Below, piece by piece: positions 22,013 to 32,719 of a stretch of 64,000 nucleotides of DNA (position 1 is its first letter; each line of letters starts with the position of its first letter). Source of the stretch: Forficula auricularia (lineage: Eukaryota > Arthropoda > Insecta > Dermaptera > Forficulidae); NCBI GenBank assembly GCA_024734495.1, contig JALMQS010000841.1:5386465-5450464 (forward strand), written 5' to 3'. A model generated the notes under the pieces. The model was not told the DNA's origin, ran no database searches, and saw only the letters and a list, made by a program, of their open reading frames with translations. The position numbers and the translations under genes were made by a program.

Positions 22013-23700
22013 TATATATATGCTGCTATCTGTGTCGATAAATACGTCAAGGATTCCGATCGCGCCAATAAGTCTTGGCCGAGATGCGATCAACCGGCTG
22101 GCTGGTCCCCTGGCTGCATCTTATTACACTCTCTTCCGCGCATCGGACTCATAAAAAGAATGAAAATTTATGCTTTAGTCAACGGGCCTTCTTATCAGAG
22201 TCCTCTCGGTGATGTTAGACAGAGATATTTCGGTCCCAGGCAGCTGAACAGCTAAACGTTTTCAAATACTCATTTCTAGCCAGATACATAATTAAAAAGA
22301 TTGTGGCTTCTAAAGATGCTCTGCATTATTGATCAGCCCGGCTTCAAATTACTGACACTTTTTTCTATCTGTAAAAATTGCATTTTAATATTTCATCATT
22401 TAAATTATTTGAGTGAATAATTTAGTGAAGAAGTTTGAAAGAAAAAAAAGAAAGAATTTAATTTAAATAGAAAGAGACCGGCTCGGAATCTCGAATAGTG
22501 AACCGAGTTGATCTGTTCTGTACACTACTAATAAACCGGAGCATATGAAATATTTTCTTGAGCGACTAAACATATAAATAAAAAAGTGATTTCATTTTCT
22601 AATAAATACGGGAACATAGATTTCAAAATGTAAATTTTTAATTTTATTTATTTATAATAAGAATGTGCCTAAAAGATACTTGAAAATAGGATCAGTTTTG
22701 ACATCCAGAAAATTGTGTCAGAACGACACTGCTTTAGACATTGTCTATTCGATAACCGATTATTGTCTCGGACGAACATAGGATCTGATCATTTTGTATA
22801 CCCGACAGATACTGGCCCCGGATATCAATCCAGTATTGGATGATGGCCCGAATGATCTCTGACCGTTCCAAAATTTCCACATGGGTATATGTAAAAAAAT
22901 TATCTAAGTCAGCTCAGATTTATTAGAAGATTATTTCCTATAATATAATACTATATGCTTACTATACTGCTTATTGTGTTTTTAGTCTTAATAGATTGCG
23001 TTCTTATAAAAAAATGAGTTAAATAATAAATTTGTAATATCAAAAAAGAAAAAAGAATTCTCTTAATTAGGTAGTACTAATGTAAAAAAAATAAACTGCG
23101 CCGCGGGCATCTACACTCCTACTTTACACCTTCCTTTATTTCAATCGGATTAAAAATTTTACACAACTTATAATTCATGACACTTGATAAGTACACTAAT
23201 TTTTAAAAAAATCGTTACAGCTGTTTTTGAGAAAATAAAAAAAAAACGAAAAATCTTTCATGTAAATGTTCACTTTCGGTTTTCCGATTTCATCCAAAAG
23301 CTTGTTGTACTCCTTCTAGCATATATCCAGCTTAAGTTTCAAATTTCATAGCTCTGAGACTTATGGTTTCGAACCGCAGGGGGAGGGGTGTAAATTCTGT
23401 AGGTACATAAACATCAACTTCCGGTTTTTCTATTTTAGCCAAATTCTTCTAGGCAAATTGGCAAATCCTAATATATAATAATATTTGTAATGATCTTTTA
23501 GTGGGATTTAAAATTAAAAAAAAACAATTAATTTTATTAATAAATCTCTCCTGAATTGCTTTAAAGTATTCTCATTTTGAAGTACTAACTCGCCTGAGGG
23601 TATTCCTACACAAAGGCAACACAAATTGATGATAGTCGAGTTTCAGTTGCGACAGCTGCCAATTGCCTAGTGTGAAGAGGGCCTAAGATGTTAACGATAT
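22013..23700. other. Mostly single-copy stretch
   Basis: 22020-22170 and 22730-22880 are GC-richer and do not recur. No open frame above 60 codons and no splice-bounded segment stands out. Possibly host regulatory DNA. Confidence 0.3.
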
Positions 23701-23707
23701 GATTTTT

Positions 23708-24645
23708 TTTATTTTACCATACAGGGTATGGTCAAGTATTGTAATCGTACATGAAAAAAGTGGGGGTTTTTTCCTTGTTTTTTCGAAATATCTCAAAAAC
23801 GTGTGAAACTATTTTGATTAAAAAAATTGGACTAAACTGTTAAAAATATGTATAATATTGGCACCTCCGATATGACATCAGCGCCACTCCGGTGTTGACT
23901 ATCTTAACTTAACTTATCAAATCTCACTCCATTTCTTCACTTTTCATGTATCTTTCTATATATGGCGTTTTCTCATGTAATTGTATACTATTCTATTTAT
24001 TGTAATATGTGCAACCTCAATAAATCGCTTTATATATTTTATCTATAAAATTATCTATCATTGTGATATTCTGCTATCCACACCATTTATACCTCCTACA
24101 AAACCATGAAATTTCGGGCTACAAAAAAGCTCAAATAAGTGAACATCGAAAAAATTATATTCTTTTCGAGATATTAATTATTTTGTAAAAATGTCTGTTA
24201 GTACGTTAGTCTGTTAGTCAGTGCGTTACCAAATTTTTTGGACGAGCTAGCTCAAAAAATAATGTGAATATCAAAACCAAATTTCACACGTATTTTTGGT
24301 GCATTGAGATTAAGAGACTAATTAGATTTTGTTACACATCGACCAGAAATTAAGGGGGGTTGAGGGGTTAAAAAATTAAAATTATAATATTTTTCAAACT
24401 AAAAAAACAGAAAAAAAATGAAATATACTAAAAGAAATGAACCTATAATAAGGAAATATTTTATTTTTTCTGGGGCCAAAATTGGGGTGTGGGGTGTCAA
24501 AAATAAAAATATAGGCCATTTCAGCAAACTCAACAAAATTTTATATACTTAGTAATCAGTTGGCCCCAGAAGACTAAAAATACAAAAAGTAACCGCCCTA
24601 AAATGGGGGGTCAAAAAATTTAAATCTCGTTTATTTTGTATTAAT
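23708..24645 (-). mobile_element. Family A element, inverted, with solo LTR
   Basis: It starts TTTTACCATACAGGGTATGG and runs through the 3' module into C-rich sub-repeats (here G-rich). It is interrupted by a 263-base LTR. The segment near 24400-24470 matches, inverted, 48385-48450 in another family A copy, marking a sub-family. Confidence 0.8.
23838..24100. mobile_element. Solo LTR, 263 bases, 4-base target duplication
   Basis: The ends are TGTTA and CTACA, giving the canonical TG...CA termini. AAAC is duplicated at 23834-23837 and 24101-24104, and removing one AAAC plus the LTR restores the family A sequence leading into CCATG. An AATAAA signal lies near 24020. A 4-base duplication is usual for Gypsy-type elements. 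No internal region remains, so this is the product of LTR-LTR recombination. Confidence 0.85.
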
Positions 24646-24734
24646 AATTACATAATTAATTACATAAATATTGCGTGTATATTTTATTTATTTTACGTGT
24701 ATATTTTACTAAGCTTTATTCAATAAGCAGCGAA

Positions 24735-24975
24735 AGATAAAATTGAAGGAGACTTCTGCTGGAATTATAAATTTTATTTATTTATAAAGAGACCATAGTT
24801 TCGAGGGCTTTGCCCTCTTCATCAGTCTATTACAATGGATTCACAGGAATTAATTTATGAATGAAAGGTTAGCATCTTTCATGGTCTCTTTATAAATAAA
24901 TAAAATTTATAATTCCAGCAGAAGACACACTCTTTTATTGTCTCCTTCAATATATAAAAATTCTGCTACTCTCGG
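24735..24975. mobile_element. Fold-back element with hammerhead
   Basis: Arms (about 24747-24800 and 24880-24935) are inverted copies including ACTTCTGCTGGAATTATAAA. The left arm holds a hammerhead on the minus strand; the right side has the one-sided tail AATTCTGCTACTCTCGGCAA. It shares family with 8280-8425 and 14725-14880. Confidence 0.7.
24788..24828 (-). ncRNA. Hammerhead ribozyme with closed helix III
   Basis: The minus strand has CTGATGA (24819-24825), helix II GAGGGC/GCCCTC with an AAA loop, then GAAAC, UAUG, GUC. Helix III is AC/GU closed by a 4-base loop, so this one could act as a monomer. Helix I keeps only AGA/TCT (3 bp) next to the core. All catalytic positions match. Confidence 0.78.
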
Positions 24976-26821
24976 CAAAAACTTTCATTTTAATATAGAA
25001 AGATAAAATATTTATTAAAAGGGATTTATTTTAATCTATGCGTATTTTAGTTCGAAGTTTACATTTATTAAGATAGATTTAGAGTTTTATTAAGGAAGAG
25101 GAATCGAAAACAAGCTCAGACTTGTTTGATCAAATTGGAATAGATTTTTCTATCGGATACCTATAAGAATTCCCTTTTAACTATTAAGTGTTTCTACAAT
25201 AACCAAATATTACAATTAATACTTGCGAGGGTCTAAAAAGTCCACATCCTATACTTCCTTGGGCGTGCCACTGCGGGTGAGAGCCGTCAACTCAAAAGCG
25301 ACACTCTCCAGCAAGGATTCGCTCCAGTAAGGACGTTCCAGAGATAGTCCTCCCACCCACGCGTCTTCCAGGTTAGATTTTTGGTATTTTATTAAATATT
25401 AAATACAAGAGCCCATTCTCTTATGCTAAGTGTATATTAAAGTTTTCTGGGTGGCTAGATCAGTTTATTTTTATTTATCGGACGGATCCTCCCCTCAAGT
25501 CGAACATAAAAAAATCATATCGTAATGAGTAATCGAATAATTTTGTAGTCTCTAACTTACTAATATAGGATATAGCAGTATTTTATCTAGATGTAACTCA
25601 CAAAATTGTAATAGCTAAAAATCTGTACAAATTCTGAAGGATAGCTACTATTACTATAAGGATAAAGTCTAGTGTTTCAAATTTTTTGAACCATTACTTT
25701 GGCCGTAATAAAAAATTGATCAATTCAATGCCAAAAGCCACATGTTATTTAGATGGGGAAACTTAATTGCTGTGTAGCACTATAGGTTAAAATTGAGATA
25801 GAACCATGAAACTTGGGGGATATTTTTTTATTTTTTTCTAACCATATGAGCCCCTGTCAATGTAAATATTAGAAAATATCCAAAATAAGGAACACCCTAA
25901 TGCTACGCCTACACTCGCCCACCCTTCCCATACTTATTATAATCGGCTTGTGTGATGACGCCGACGTGATTATTTTTTAATTTTAAAACCCACTAATAGT
26001 TCATGATAAATAAAATTGATAAAAATTAGGAAATTTAAATAATTATTTGTAAACCCACTGTAGCGTCCAGGGGCGTGGTATAATATATATTAAGCTTAGA
26101 TAATATATTGCTTCAAGCCGACTCATATAAAGAAGCCGTTTAACTTTGTAAGTCGAAAGTCTTTTTGTGTACACATCATATGTTTATTCTTATTTTTCTA
26201 AAAAAAAAAAAAAAAACTAAAATCTTTAATAAATTAAATCGTGGAATTAATCCTAACGAACTGTATATTAGTTGTTTCGTCGAGTGAATAAATCGCTCAG
26301 CGATGTGCGAGCGCCAATTAGTCGTTCTAGAACATTTATTCTAGAGACCACATCACAGACGCCAAAATGTATCGTTAGCTTAGAATGAGATCTTCCATTC
26401 GGCTGATGAAACTCACGCAATACTATCTTCTCAGCTCTCAAATACCTTCTCCTATTACTGGCCTAGAATTATACATCGAATCCTACCATATCTGATTAAA
26501 TCGAAAAGAGATGTCACTCGTTAGCTTGTCAAGTAGTGCAGTGATCTCAAAGGTATAGAACACGTAAACAAGCTTTTCGAAAGTGCTGTACTGAAAGAAT
26601 CCAATAAAATTATTATTGAAAACTTTTTCTAGACTCGAAACTGTTCTGCAAATTTGAGTGATTTTGCAATTTATTCGACAAAGAACACTTTGACCTAGAA
26701 AGATGAAACTTGGCACAGTAGTGTAGTTTAATAATATAACACACTTATTTGTTTGTTAAATTTCATTTCATTAGAAACAGCAGTTTTACAATTTGAGCTT
26801 TTTATTTTTCTCATTTTTAAG
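24976..26821. other. Mixed single-copy stretch with candidate exon
   Basis: Apart from the candidate terminal exon at 25249-25395, I see a poly(A) run at 26199-26216 and otherwise AT-rich DNA. 25910-25990 has a short segment (GTGTGATGACGCCGACGTGA) related to 58650-58690. Minus-strand frame 26483-26716 has no recognisable domain. Confidence 0.35.
25249..25395 (-). CDS. Candidate terminal exon, unrecognised protein
   Basis: On the minus strand an open frame of about 49 codons ends at TAG (25249-25251). The last 38 codons are GC-rich and amino-acid balanced (for example LSLERPYWSESLLESV), unlike translations of flanking AT-rich DNA. An AG suitable as acceptor is at 25365-25366, but its pyrimidine tract is poor. 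I do not recognise the protein. It could be the 3' exon of a host gene on the minus strand or a fragment of one. Confidence 0.35.
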   Translation of the reverse strand, partial: LIKYQKSNLEDAWVGGLSLERPYWSESLLESVAFELTALTRSGTPKEV

Positions 26822-27004
26822 GCGGAAGTTCAGAAGCTAGACAGCATCCAAATTTAATCATTTCTTTGTTTTGGAGCGGAAACACATGGAGACCAAAAAG
26901 AACTTTCTACGATCCTTTGCTCTCGTGTCCTGGTTATTGCCGACAAAAAATTATAGGCCCAACGCTACAGCATCGTCCATTTTCAGGGCTAGTTGCTTCG
27001 GCAG
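26822..27004 (+). CDS. Candidate internal exon, unrecognised protein
   Basis: A 183-base segment is bounded by a pyrimidine-rich tract ending in AAG (to 26821) and by CAG/GTGAGT (27001-27010). Exactly one of the three frames is open throughout: two bases completing a split codon, 60 codons, then one base, so both introns would be phase 1 and the exon is symmetric. It includes WRPKRTFYDPLLSCPGYC. The other two frames stop within 36 bases. I do not recognise a domain. The sequence does not recur in the window, which fits a host exon. Confidence 0.4.
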
Positions 27005-27365
27005 GTGAGTTGTCATTATAAAAAATTAATTCATTTATTCTTTCAGGAACCAAAATGGGAAGGGGAGGGTGTTCAAAAATAGAACTATAAATATATAGTA
27101 AGCCCTAGAACCTTTGATCGATTTGTACGAAATTTCGCATTTGGACCCTATACAAGCCTAGAGAAATGACAAGAAAATATGAAAGTTATAGTGACTCAAG
27201 GGTTGAAGGGGTCAAAAAAGTAATTAAAATTATAAAATTTTCAAACAAAAATACTAGAAAGCTATTCATTTCGTATATGATTATACATACATTAAAAATA
27301 TTAAATATATTAGAAGGAGCAGGTGTATGGTCGTATGGTAAAGTTATGTGGATGGTCACATCCGT
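27005..27365. other. Spacer with repeat fragment
   Basis: The segment around 27225-27260 (TTTTCAAACAAAAATACTAG) recurs at 58738 and 63120 and is a repeat edge. 27320-27365 holds a reversed family A terminus fragment (GTATGGTAAAGTTATGTGGA). Confidence 0.45.
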
Positions 27366-27912
27366 TTAATGGTTTTTAACTTCAAATTTGGACTTTACCA
27401 TATCAAATTCAGGATTTTAAAAATCAAATGCAAACTTTTCCATATGAATTCAGGATTTTAAAAAATCAAAATCAGACTTTTTCAAATCAAATTCAGAATT
27501 TCTATACAATCATGCATATTTTACATATTAAATTATAGTTTTTTACCTGAAAACGTTTCCTGAGAGTACAAAATGCTAATCTTTAAAGGTTTTAGCTGAT
27601 GAGCTAAAAATTGGTACCCAAATATCTTAGAATGCACCAAATTTAAGCTTTTTACTTGAAAACGTTTCCTTAGTATATAATTTGTCATTTTAGAATAGTT
27701 TTAGCTAATGAGCTGAAAATTGGTTCTCATATATCTTACCTGAAAACGTTTCCTGAGCTTAAAATTAAATTGAAACTTTTTCTTAACTATAACTTTTTCT
27801 ATTTATTCAACTGTTTATTAATAAATTCTGAATTTGATATGAAAATTCCGCATTTGATTTTTAAAATCCTGAATTTGATATGGAAAAGTCCGAATTTGAA
27901 GTTACCATAAAA
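27366..27912. mobile_element. TIR element with internal 130-base repeats
   Basis: Inverted ends contain ACTTCAAATTTGGACTTTAC at the left and its mirror at the right, for about 60 bases. Inside, ACCTGAAAACGTTTCCTGAG occurs three times with TTTAGCTGATGAGCTAAAAA twice, indicating tandem sub-repeats of about 110-130 bases. No coding frame. Confidence 0.65.
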
Positions 27913-27964
27913 ACCTATATTTTACAAAGGGGCGAGGAGAAGGATCGAACATCAACAAAAATAA

Positions 27965-28812
27965 GGTGACGTGTTCTGATGTGGCCATCTACTTGAATTT
28001 ACCATACAACCTGGCCCCTCTCCTTATATTTAATATTTAATAAAATTATTTATAATCATATAGGGGAGGGGGTTAGCTTTTGCATTTTTAGACTCCTGGG
28101 GGCCCACTGATTATGTATACAATATTTGGTTGAGTTTGGTACAAGAGCCTATATTTTTATTTTTCGACCCCCCCCCCCCCCCCACTCATTTTGGGGAGTT
28201 AGTTTTTGTATTTTTAGATTACCGTGGGCCCACTGATTTTGTATACAAAATTTGGTTGAGTTAGGTACAAGAGCCTATATTTTCATTTTTTGACCATACA
28301 CATTTTTAACCCCCCCCCCCCCCCCCATTTTAGTCGGATAGTTTTTGCATTTTTAGACTTCTGAGGTCCCACTGATTATGTATACAAAATTTGGTTGAGT
28401 TTGCTGAAATGGCCTTGATTTTTAATTTTTAACCCCCTTCCCCTCTCCGTGCCCCTTAATTTTGTGTCGATATCAACCAAAATCTAATCAGCTCTTAATC
28501 TCCATGAACCAAAACTACGTGTGTAATTTGGTTTGGATATTCACACTAGTTTTTGAACTAGCTCGTCCACAAAAATTTGGCAACGCACAGACAACCAGAC
28601 AGACTAACAGACATTTTGACAAAACAATTATTATCTCGAAAAATATAATTTTTTCGATGTTCACTTATTAGGGCTTTTTTGTAGAGTGAAATGCTATGGT
28701 TTTGTTCAATTTTTTTAATCAAAATAGTTTCAGCCGTTTTTGAGATATTTCGAAAAAAAAGAAAGAAAAAAACACTTTTTTCATGCACGATTACCCTGTA
28801 TGGTAAAGTAAA
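27965..28812 (+). mobile_element. Family A element, complete copy
   Basis: It starts ACGTGTTCTGATGTGGCCAT and ends CCCTGTATGGTAAAGTAAAA. Three C-rich sub-repeats with long C homopolymers (28168-28182, 28312-28326) separate it from the simpler copies. The short stretch ACAATACTTGACCAT present before the end in other copies is deleted. Confidence 0.8.
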
Positions 28813-28939
28813 ATATATTTACGAAGAGCGTCTTATTAGATTTTCGAAATCATATTCTCTTCTTTACTAATATCTATAGATAAAATTCTTAAGCAAGAGA
28901 ATACTAGTTAATGGAATAAATAAAAATCGGAATCAGAGC

Positions 28940-29160
28940 GAAGCGAGTCGAGTGGACACTGGACAGGCGATGGCGATGGATTGGAGCGGAGGCGGCACCT
29001 GGAGCTGGAAGCTCCGCCTCACCTGCCTGCTGGACGCTGGAGGATCACGACAACTGATTGGAGCTCACTCACTTCAAGTCCTGAAAGCCTCCGTGAACCT
29101 AAGAATCAGACCACCGACCTCAGAGTGGACCTAGAAGCCTTCCTGCTAGGCTATACCTAG
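28940..29160 (+). other. GC-rich patch with 60-codon open frame
   Basis: ATG at 28952 or 28967 opens a frame to 29134 with GC-rich codons, beginning MAMDWSGGGTWSWKLRLTCL, which vaguely resembles a first exon with a hydrophobic leader. No clear donor site or domain. Composition strongly departs from the neighbourhood, so host 5' exon or promoter DNA is possible. Confidence 0.3.
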
Positions 29161-29426
29161 TTACAATTGTTGAGGGTATATAGGCTTTGGGGCAACTGTT
29201 AATTGTTTACAAGTCCAAGCTTTTGATCTTTCATTCTTATCATTATTATATCAATTTAAATTGTTAATGTTGGTTTTTAGCTTATAATCATACACATGTT
29301 ACAATAAGCAGATGTGATTGAACCTAGTTTCATCAACAACTAAGAAATTTAACTTCAGGTATTTAGTGTTTTGCTTAGGCATAAGGTTCAGAGATGAGTG
29401 ATCTTATACAAATTTTATTATATATA

Positions 29427-31126
29427 CTGGGTAGGGACATAAAGATCTCCTACATTTTGAAGAGGTATAAAAAATGAAAAAATTTAACTAGAAAAAAACT
29501 GAATATATTTTTGAAAAAGAAAACAAATTTTTTTTTAATTTGTTTTAAGAATTATATCAGACAAGAAAAAAAATTCTAACCGTTTCGACTAAACTATGTA
29601 TACAAAATTTGGTTGAGTTTGGTCTAAAAGGCTAGAATTTTTATTTTTGACCCCTCTCCCCTTTATTTTGTCTCATATAATGGTTAAAACACATTTAAAA
29701 TAATATTTATTTATAATAATAATAAAGCGGTTTGTTCTACAGCATGCGCCGTTTTCCGCATCCAACACGCCAATTCTCTCTATCCAGGATGTCTTGCTCT
29801 TGTAGTTGCCTACTGGTCATTGCCTCATCTACTCCCTGCTTCCACGTTCGTCTCGGTCTTCCTCTTCTCCTCCGTCTTTCCGTGGGCATCCAGGTCCATA
29901 TTTTATGAGGCCACCTATCTTCCGGCATTCTTTTGAGGTGTCCGTACCATATTAATCTCTTCCTTTCTATTCTATCTATTATGTCGTTTTCCATTTTCAT
30001 TTTGTCCCTTATAGTTGTATTTGGGATATGCTCCAATCTCGACACTCTGCAACTCCTTCTCATCGCATCCATTTCGAGCGCTTGTAATTTTTTTTCGTTT
30101 TTCTTATTCATGTCCCATGTTTCTGAATTGTATAGGGCTATGCCTTCCACTATGGACCGATATATATATTTTTTTGTGTCCTGTTTGATCCCTTTGCTCC
30201 ACCAGACCCCATTCAGTTGCCCAATAGCTCTTCGACCTTGACAGATTTTATTTTTAATATCCCTCTCACAGTTTGGCTCCTCGCTAAAGACAGATCCCAA
30301 ATATCTAAATTCCTTACAGTTTTTTATCACTTTTCCATTGATATCCAGATTTTCCCCCTCTGTCCCGACCGTCAGGTATTCTGTTTTTTAAAGTTTATTT
30401 CCAGTCCCCATCTATTATATTCCTCTTCCAGTTTACGGGTCATGTAGCTTACGTCATCTATATCTGCTGCAATAACAACTTGGTCATCCGCAAATAATAA
30501 TGTGTAGAGGTACGACTCGTCAATTTGTAGTCCCATTGATCCACATTTTTTTGTCCATTCTTGCAGGGCATATGAGACATATATTCGAAATAGAGTAGGA
30601 GACAGACAACATCCTTGCAGTAGACCTTTATTTGTTTGAAACTCATCTGATATCTCATTCTTTATTTTAACTGCTGATCTATTTTTTATATATAGATGTT
30701 TAACCGCGTCGATATAGCGCCTATTGATTGTTGTTGTCTCCAGTACTTTTATCATATTTTGTCTTGGAACACTATCGTAGGCTTTCTGTAGATCAACAAA
30801 AATGAGGTGGGTTTCTAGGTTTCTTGCATGTCGTTTTTCAATGAGGTTTCGTAGACAGAATATGTTATCCGTGCATGATCTTCCAGCTCTAAAGCCGCTC
30901 TGCTCTTCAATGTCGTTCCATTCCTTTTCTATTCTTTCCTTTAGTATTCGTCCATACAGCCTACCAATTGTACTCGTTACACTTATACCCCTATAGTTGT
31001 TACATATTTTTCTATCTCCCTTTTTGTATATTGGCGTGAGTTCTTTTCAAAAATATATTTTTTCTAGTTAAATTTTTTAATTTTTTTATACCTCTTCAAA
31101 ATGTGAGAGATTTTCGCCCCACCCTG
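29427..31126. mobile_element. TA-flanked TIR element enlarged by a LINE
   Basis: The ends match the 479-base MITE at 50790-51268 (left GGACATAAAGATCTCCTACA, right mirrored ending CACCCTG), with TA outside both ends. The interior contains a LINE reverse transcriptase fragment (29700-31045) in place of the MITE's central part, and family A-like text at 29590-29670. Confidence 0.75.
29737..31045 (-). pseudogene. LINE reverse transcriptase fragment (RTE-like)
   Basis: The minus strand encodes the RT domain of a non-LTR retrotransposon, which copies its own RNA at a nicked chromosomal site. It opens with YKKGDRKICNNYRGIS, then has FVDLQKAYDSVPR (motif A aspartate), GLLQGCCLSPTLF, and the catalytic FADDQVV box. 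A one-base frameshift in an A run near 30385 moves the frame; the second part has YLGSVF, a thumb/connection region, and the basic RRRRRGRPRRTW with a short C-terminus ending near 29737. The endonuclease domain and 5' part are missing. The 3' side has a (TTA)n-like tail (29710-29730). The family is RTE/R4-like by text similarity; the exact clade is uncertain. Confidence 0.85.
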
Positions 31127-31419
31127 TATAAAAATAAATTAATCATAAATATGACACTTCTTAGAGGTGATTTTTAATCTCATTATTATTTATTTATATT
31201 CGAATGAGTCAAATTATGTTTAATTACTATACTTTCATTATATATTTTCTTAAATTATATATTGCTTCCTGTTTTTACATTTTTCATTATTTACTTTATT
31301 TTATGTAGACATTTTTTAATTTTCAATTTAATAAAACTCCAACAAACCATTCTTCGATCCTAATCAAGAGAATAGTTCACGGCTCAGATCACACAAGACA
31401 AGGGGAATGTTACGTTGTA

Positions 31420-31560
31420 TTCCTTTCACTGACCTTTCAAAACCTTGAAGAAGGATGGTCCGAAACGTCGGCTTTGAATAAAATTATAGATATAATTTTA
31501 TCTCTTTTTTGAACCTTGGAATGCTTCATCAAAATCCATCCAACTTTAACAATTTAAATT
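31420..31560 (+). mobile_element. Single-arm remnant of the 7.6-kb hammerhead family
   Basis: It shares TTCACTGACCTTTCAAAACC and the later TGCTTCATCAAAATCCATCC text with 7609-8015 but only one arm remains. It keeps a partly decayed hammerhead (31439-31475). Confidence 0.7.
31439..31475 (+). ncRNA. Decayed hammerhead motif
   Basis: TTGAAGA replaces CTGANGA (first C lost), helix II is GGA/TCC, GAAAC and GTC are intact. Helix I AAAACC/GGCTTT keeps five of six pairs. The altered core position should weaken or abolish cleavage. Confidence 0.6.
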
Positions 31561-32045
31561 GATATAATAGTAGTAAGAATGATATTTACTAATGATAACA
31601 ACGATTTATGTATTTCTGTAGCCCAATAAACTGAAGATGGGTCGATAAATTTAGGCCGAAAAGTTTTTACGGGCTAAGCCCAAGTAAAAAAATGTTTTTT
31701 AAAATATACATGTTTGTAAATTATTTATTCTATGACGCTACATATTTCTAACACGTTGATATTTAACTTAATTTTTACGAGATTTTGTTTTTGTTTTTGT
31801 TTTTGTTTTGAATGAATTTATGTGAACATCCCCACCAGCACCGTAAACATTGTAATACTTAATTATGTACCTATTTATGTATGTTTCTCTTTTATCTTTT
31901 GCTTTTCTTTTCATTATTGTTTTCTGTATGATTTTCATGTGATAGTTCTTTTATTGTTAATTATATTTATTGTTCGAGTATAGATTATTGTATTTTTTAT
32001 TGCATTGTTTATATATGATTTCGATGTTTTATTTTGTAATTCTTT
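31561..32045. other. AT-rich spacer
   Basis: It contains a (TTTTTG)n run near 31785-31809. No supported gene. Confidence 0.4.
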
Positions 32046-32180
32046 GTAAAAAAAAAAAAAAAAATTTTATTTTTTATTTTTCTTGATATAACACTCATTA
32101 TACACGTATTTGACATTTTTGTAAGTGGACTACTAGTCCGTAAAATTATCTAAATAAATAAAAAATAAATAAATATACAA
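32046..32180 (+). mobile_element. Possible LINE 3' end
   Basis: TGGACTACTAGTCCGTAAAA is followed by a run of AAATAAATAAA units, a tail style seen in CR1-like LINEs. An A run at 32048-32064 precedes it. No coding remnant was found upstream, so this is a short 3' relic at best. Confidence 0.35.
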
Positions 32181-32439
32181 TTAAAGAGTAAGCTGCTAAA
32201 AATATTGGAAAATTATTCTAGCTATACTTAAAACTATTGTTAATTTTTATATGGCATGCTTTTGTTTTTATTTATTTATTTATATTAAATGTTTTTTGGA
32301 TTTTTTTGTAACTGTAGATGGAAGATTGTAAAATGAAAACACCATCGTGGATAGTACATATTAATTATTAAGATACTGATTTATTTGTGAATTATAATGT
32401 ATTATTTGTGAAATATAATGTAATGTGATTGTTAAATAT

Positions 32440-32490
32440 TTTTGCAGACTGATGATGGTATTTAGTTAATGCCGAAACTTCTCTAGTTCG
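32440..32490 (+). ncRNA. Hammerhead-like motif
   Basis: CTGATGA (32449-32455) precedes a strong helix II (GGTATT/AATGCC) and GAAAC (32474-32478). The GTC expected next reads TTC, and helix I is limited to AGA/TCT. The core boxes are intact but the cleavage region has drifted. Confidence 0.55.
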
Positions 32491-32719
32491 AATAAAATTA
32501 CAACCCTGTTGAAAAAATTTTATTGCAACAAATAACCATCATCTCTAAGGACTCCATCTTCCTACTGTGATTCAAAAAGCCTCGTTCCTGGTTATATAAA
32601 TTAATTATTAAGTTTTTATTATTCATTAACTACAAGACGGTCCATGGATTACTATTTCACTGTTGTTTATTAACAGTATTTTCAGTGCCTAATAGTTTTA
32701 ATGAATATAAATTTTTGAA

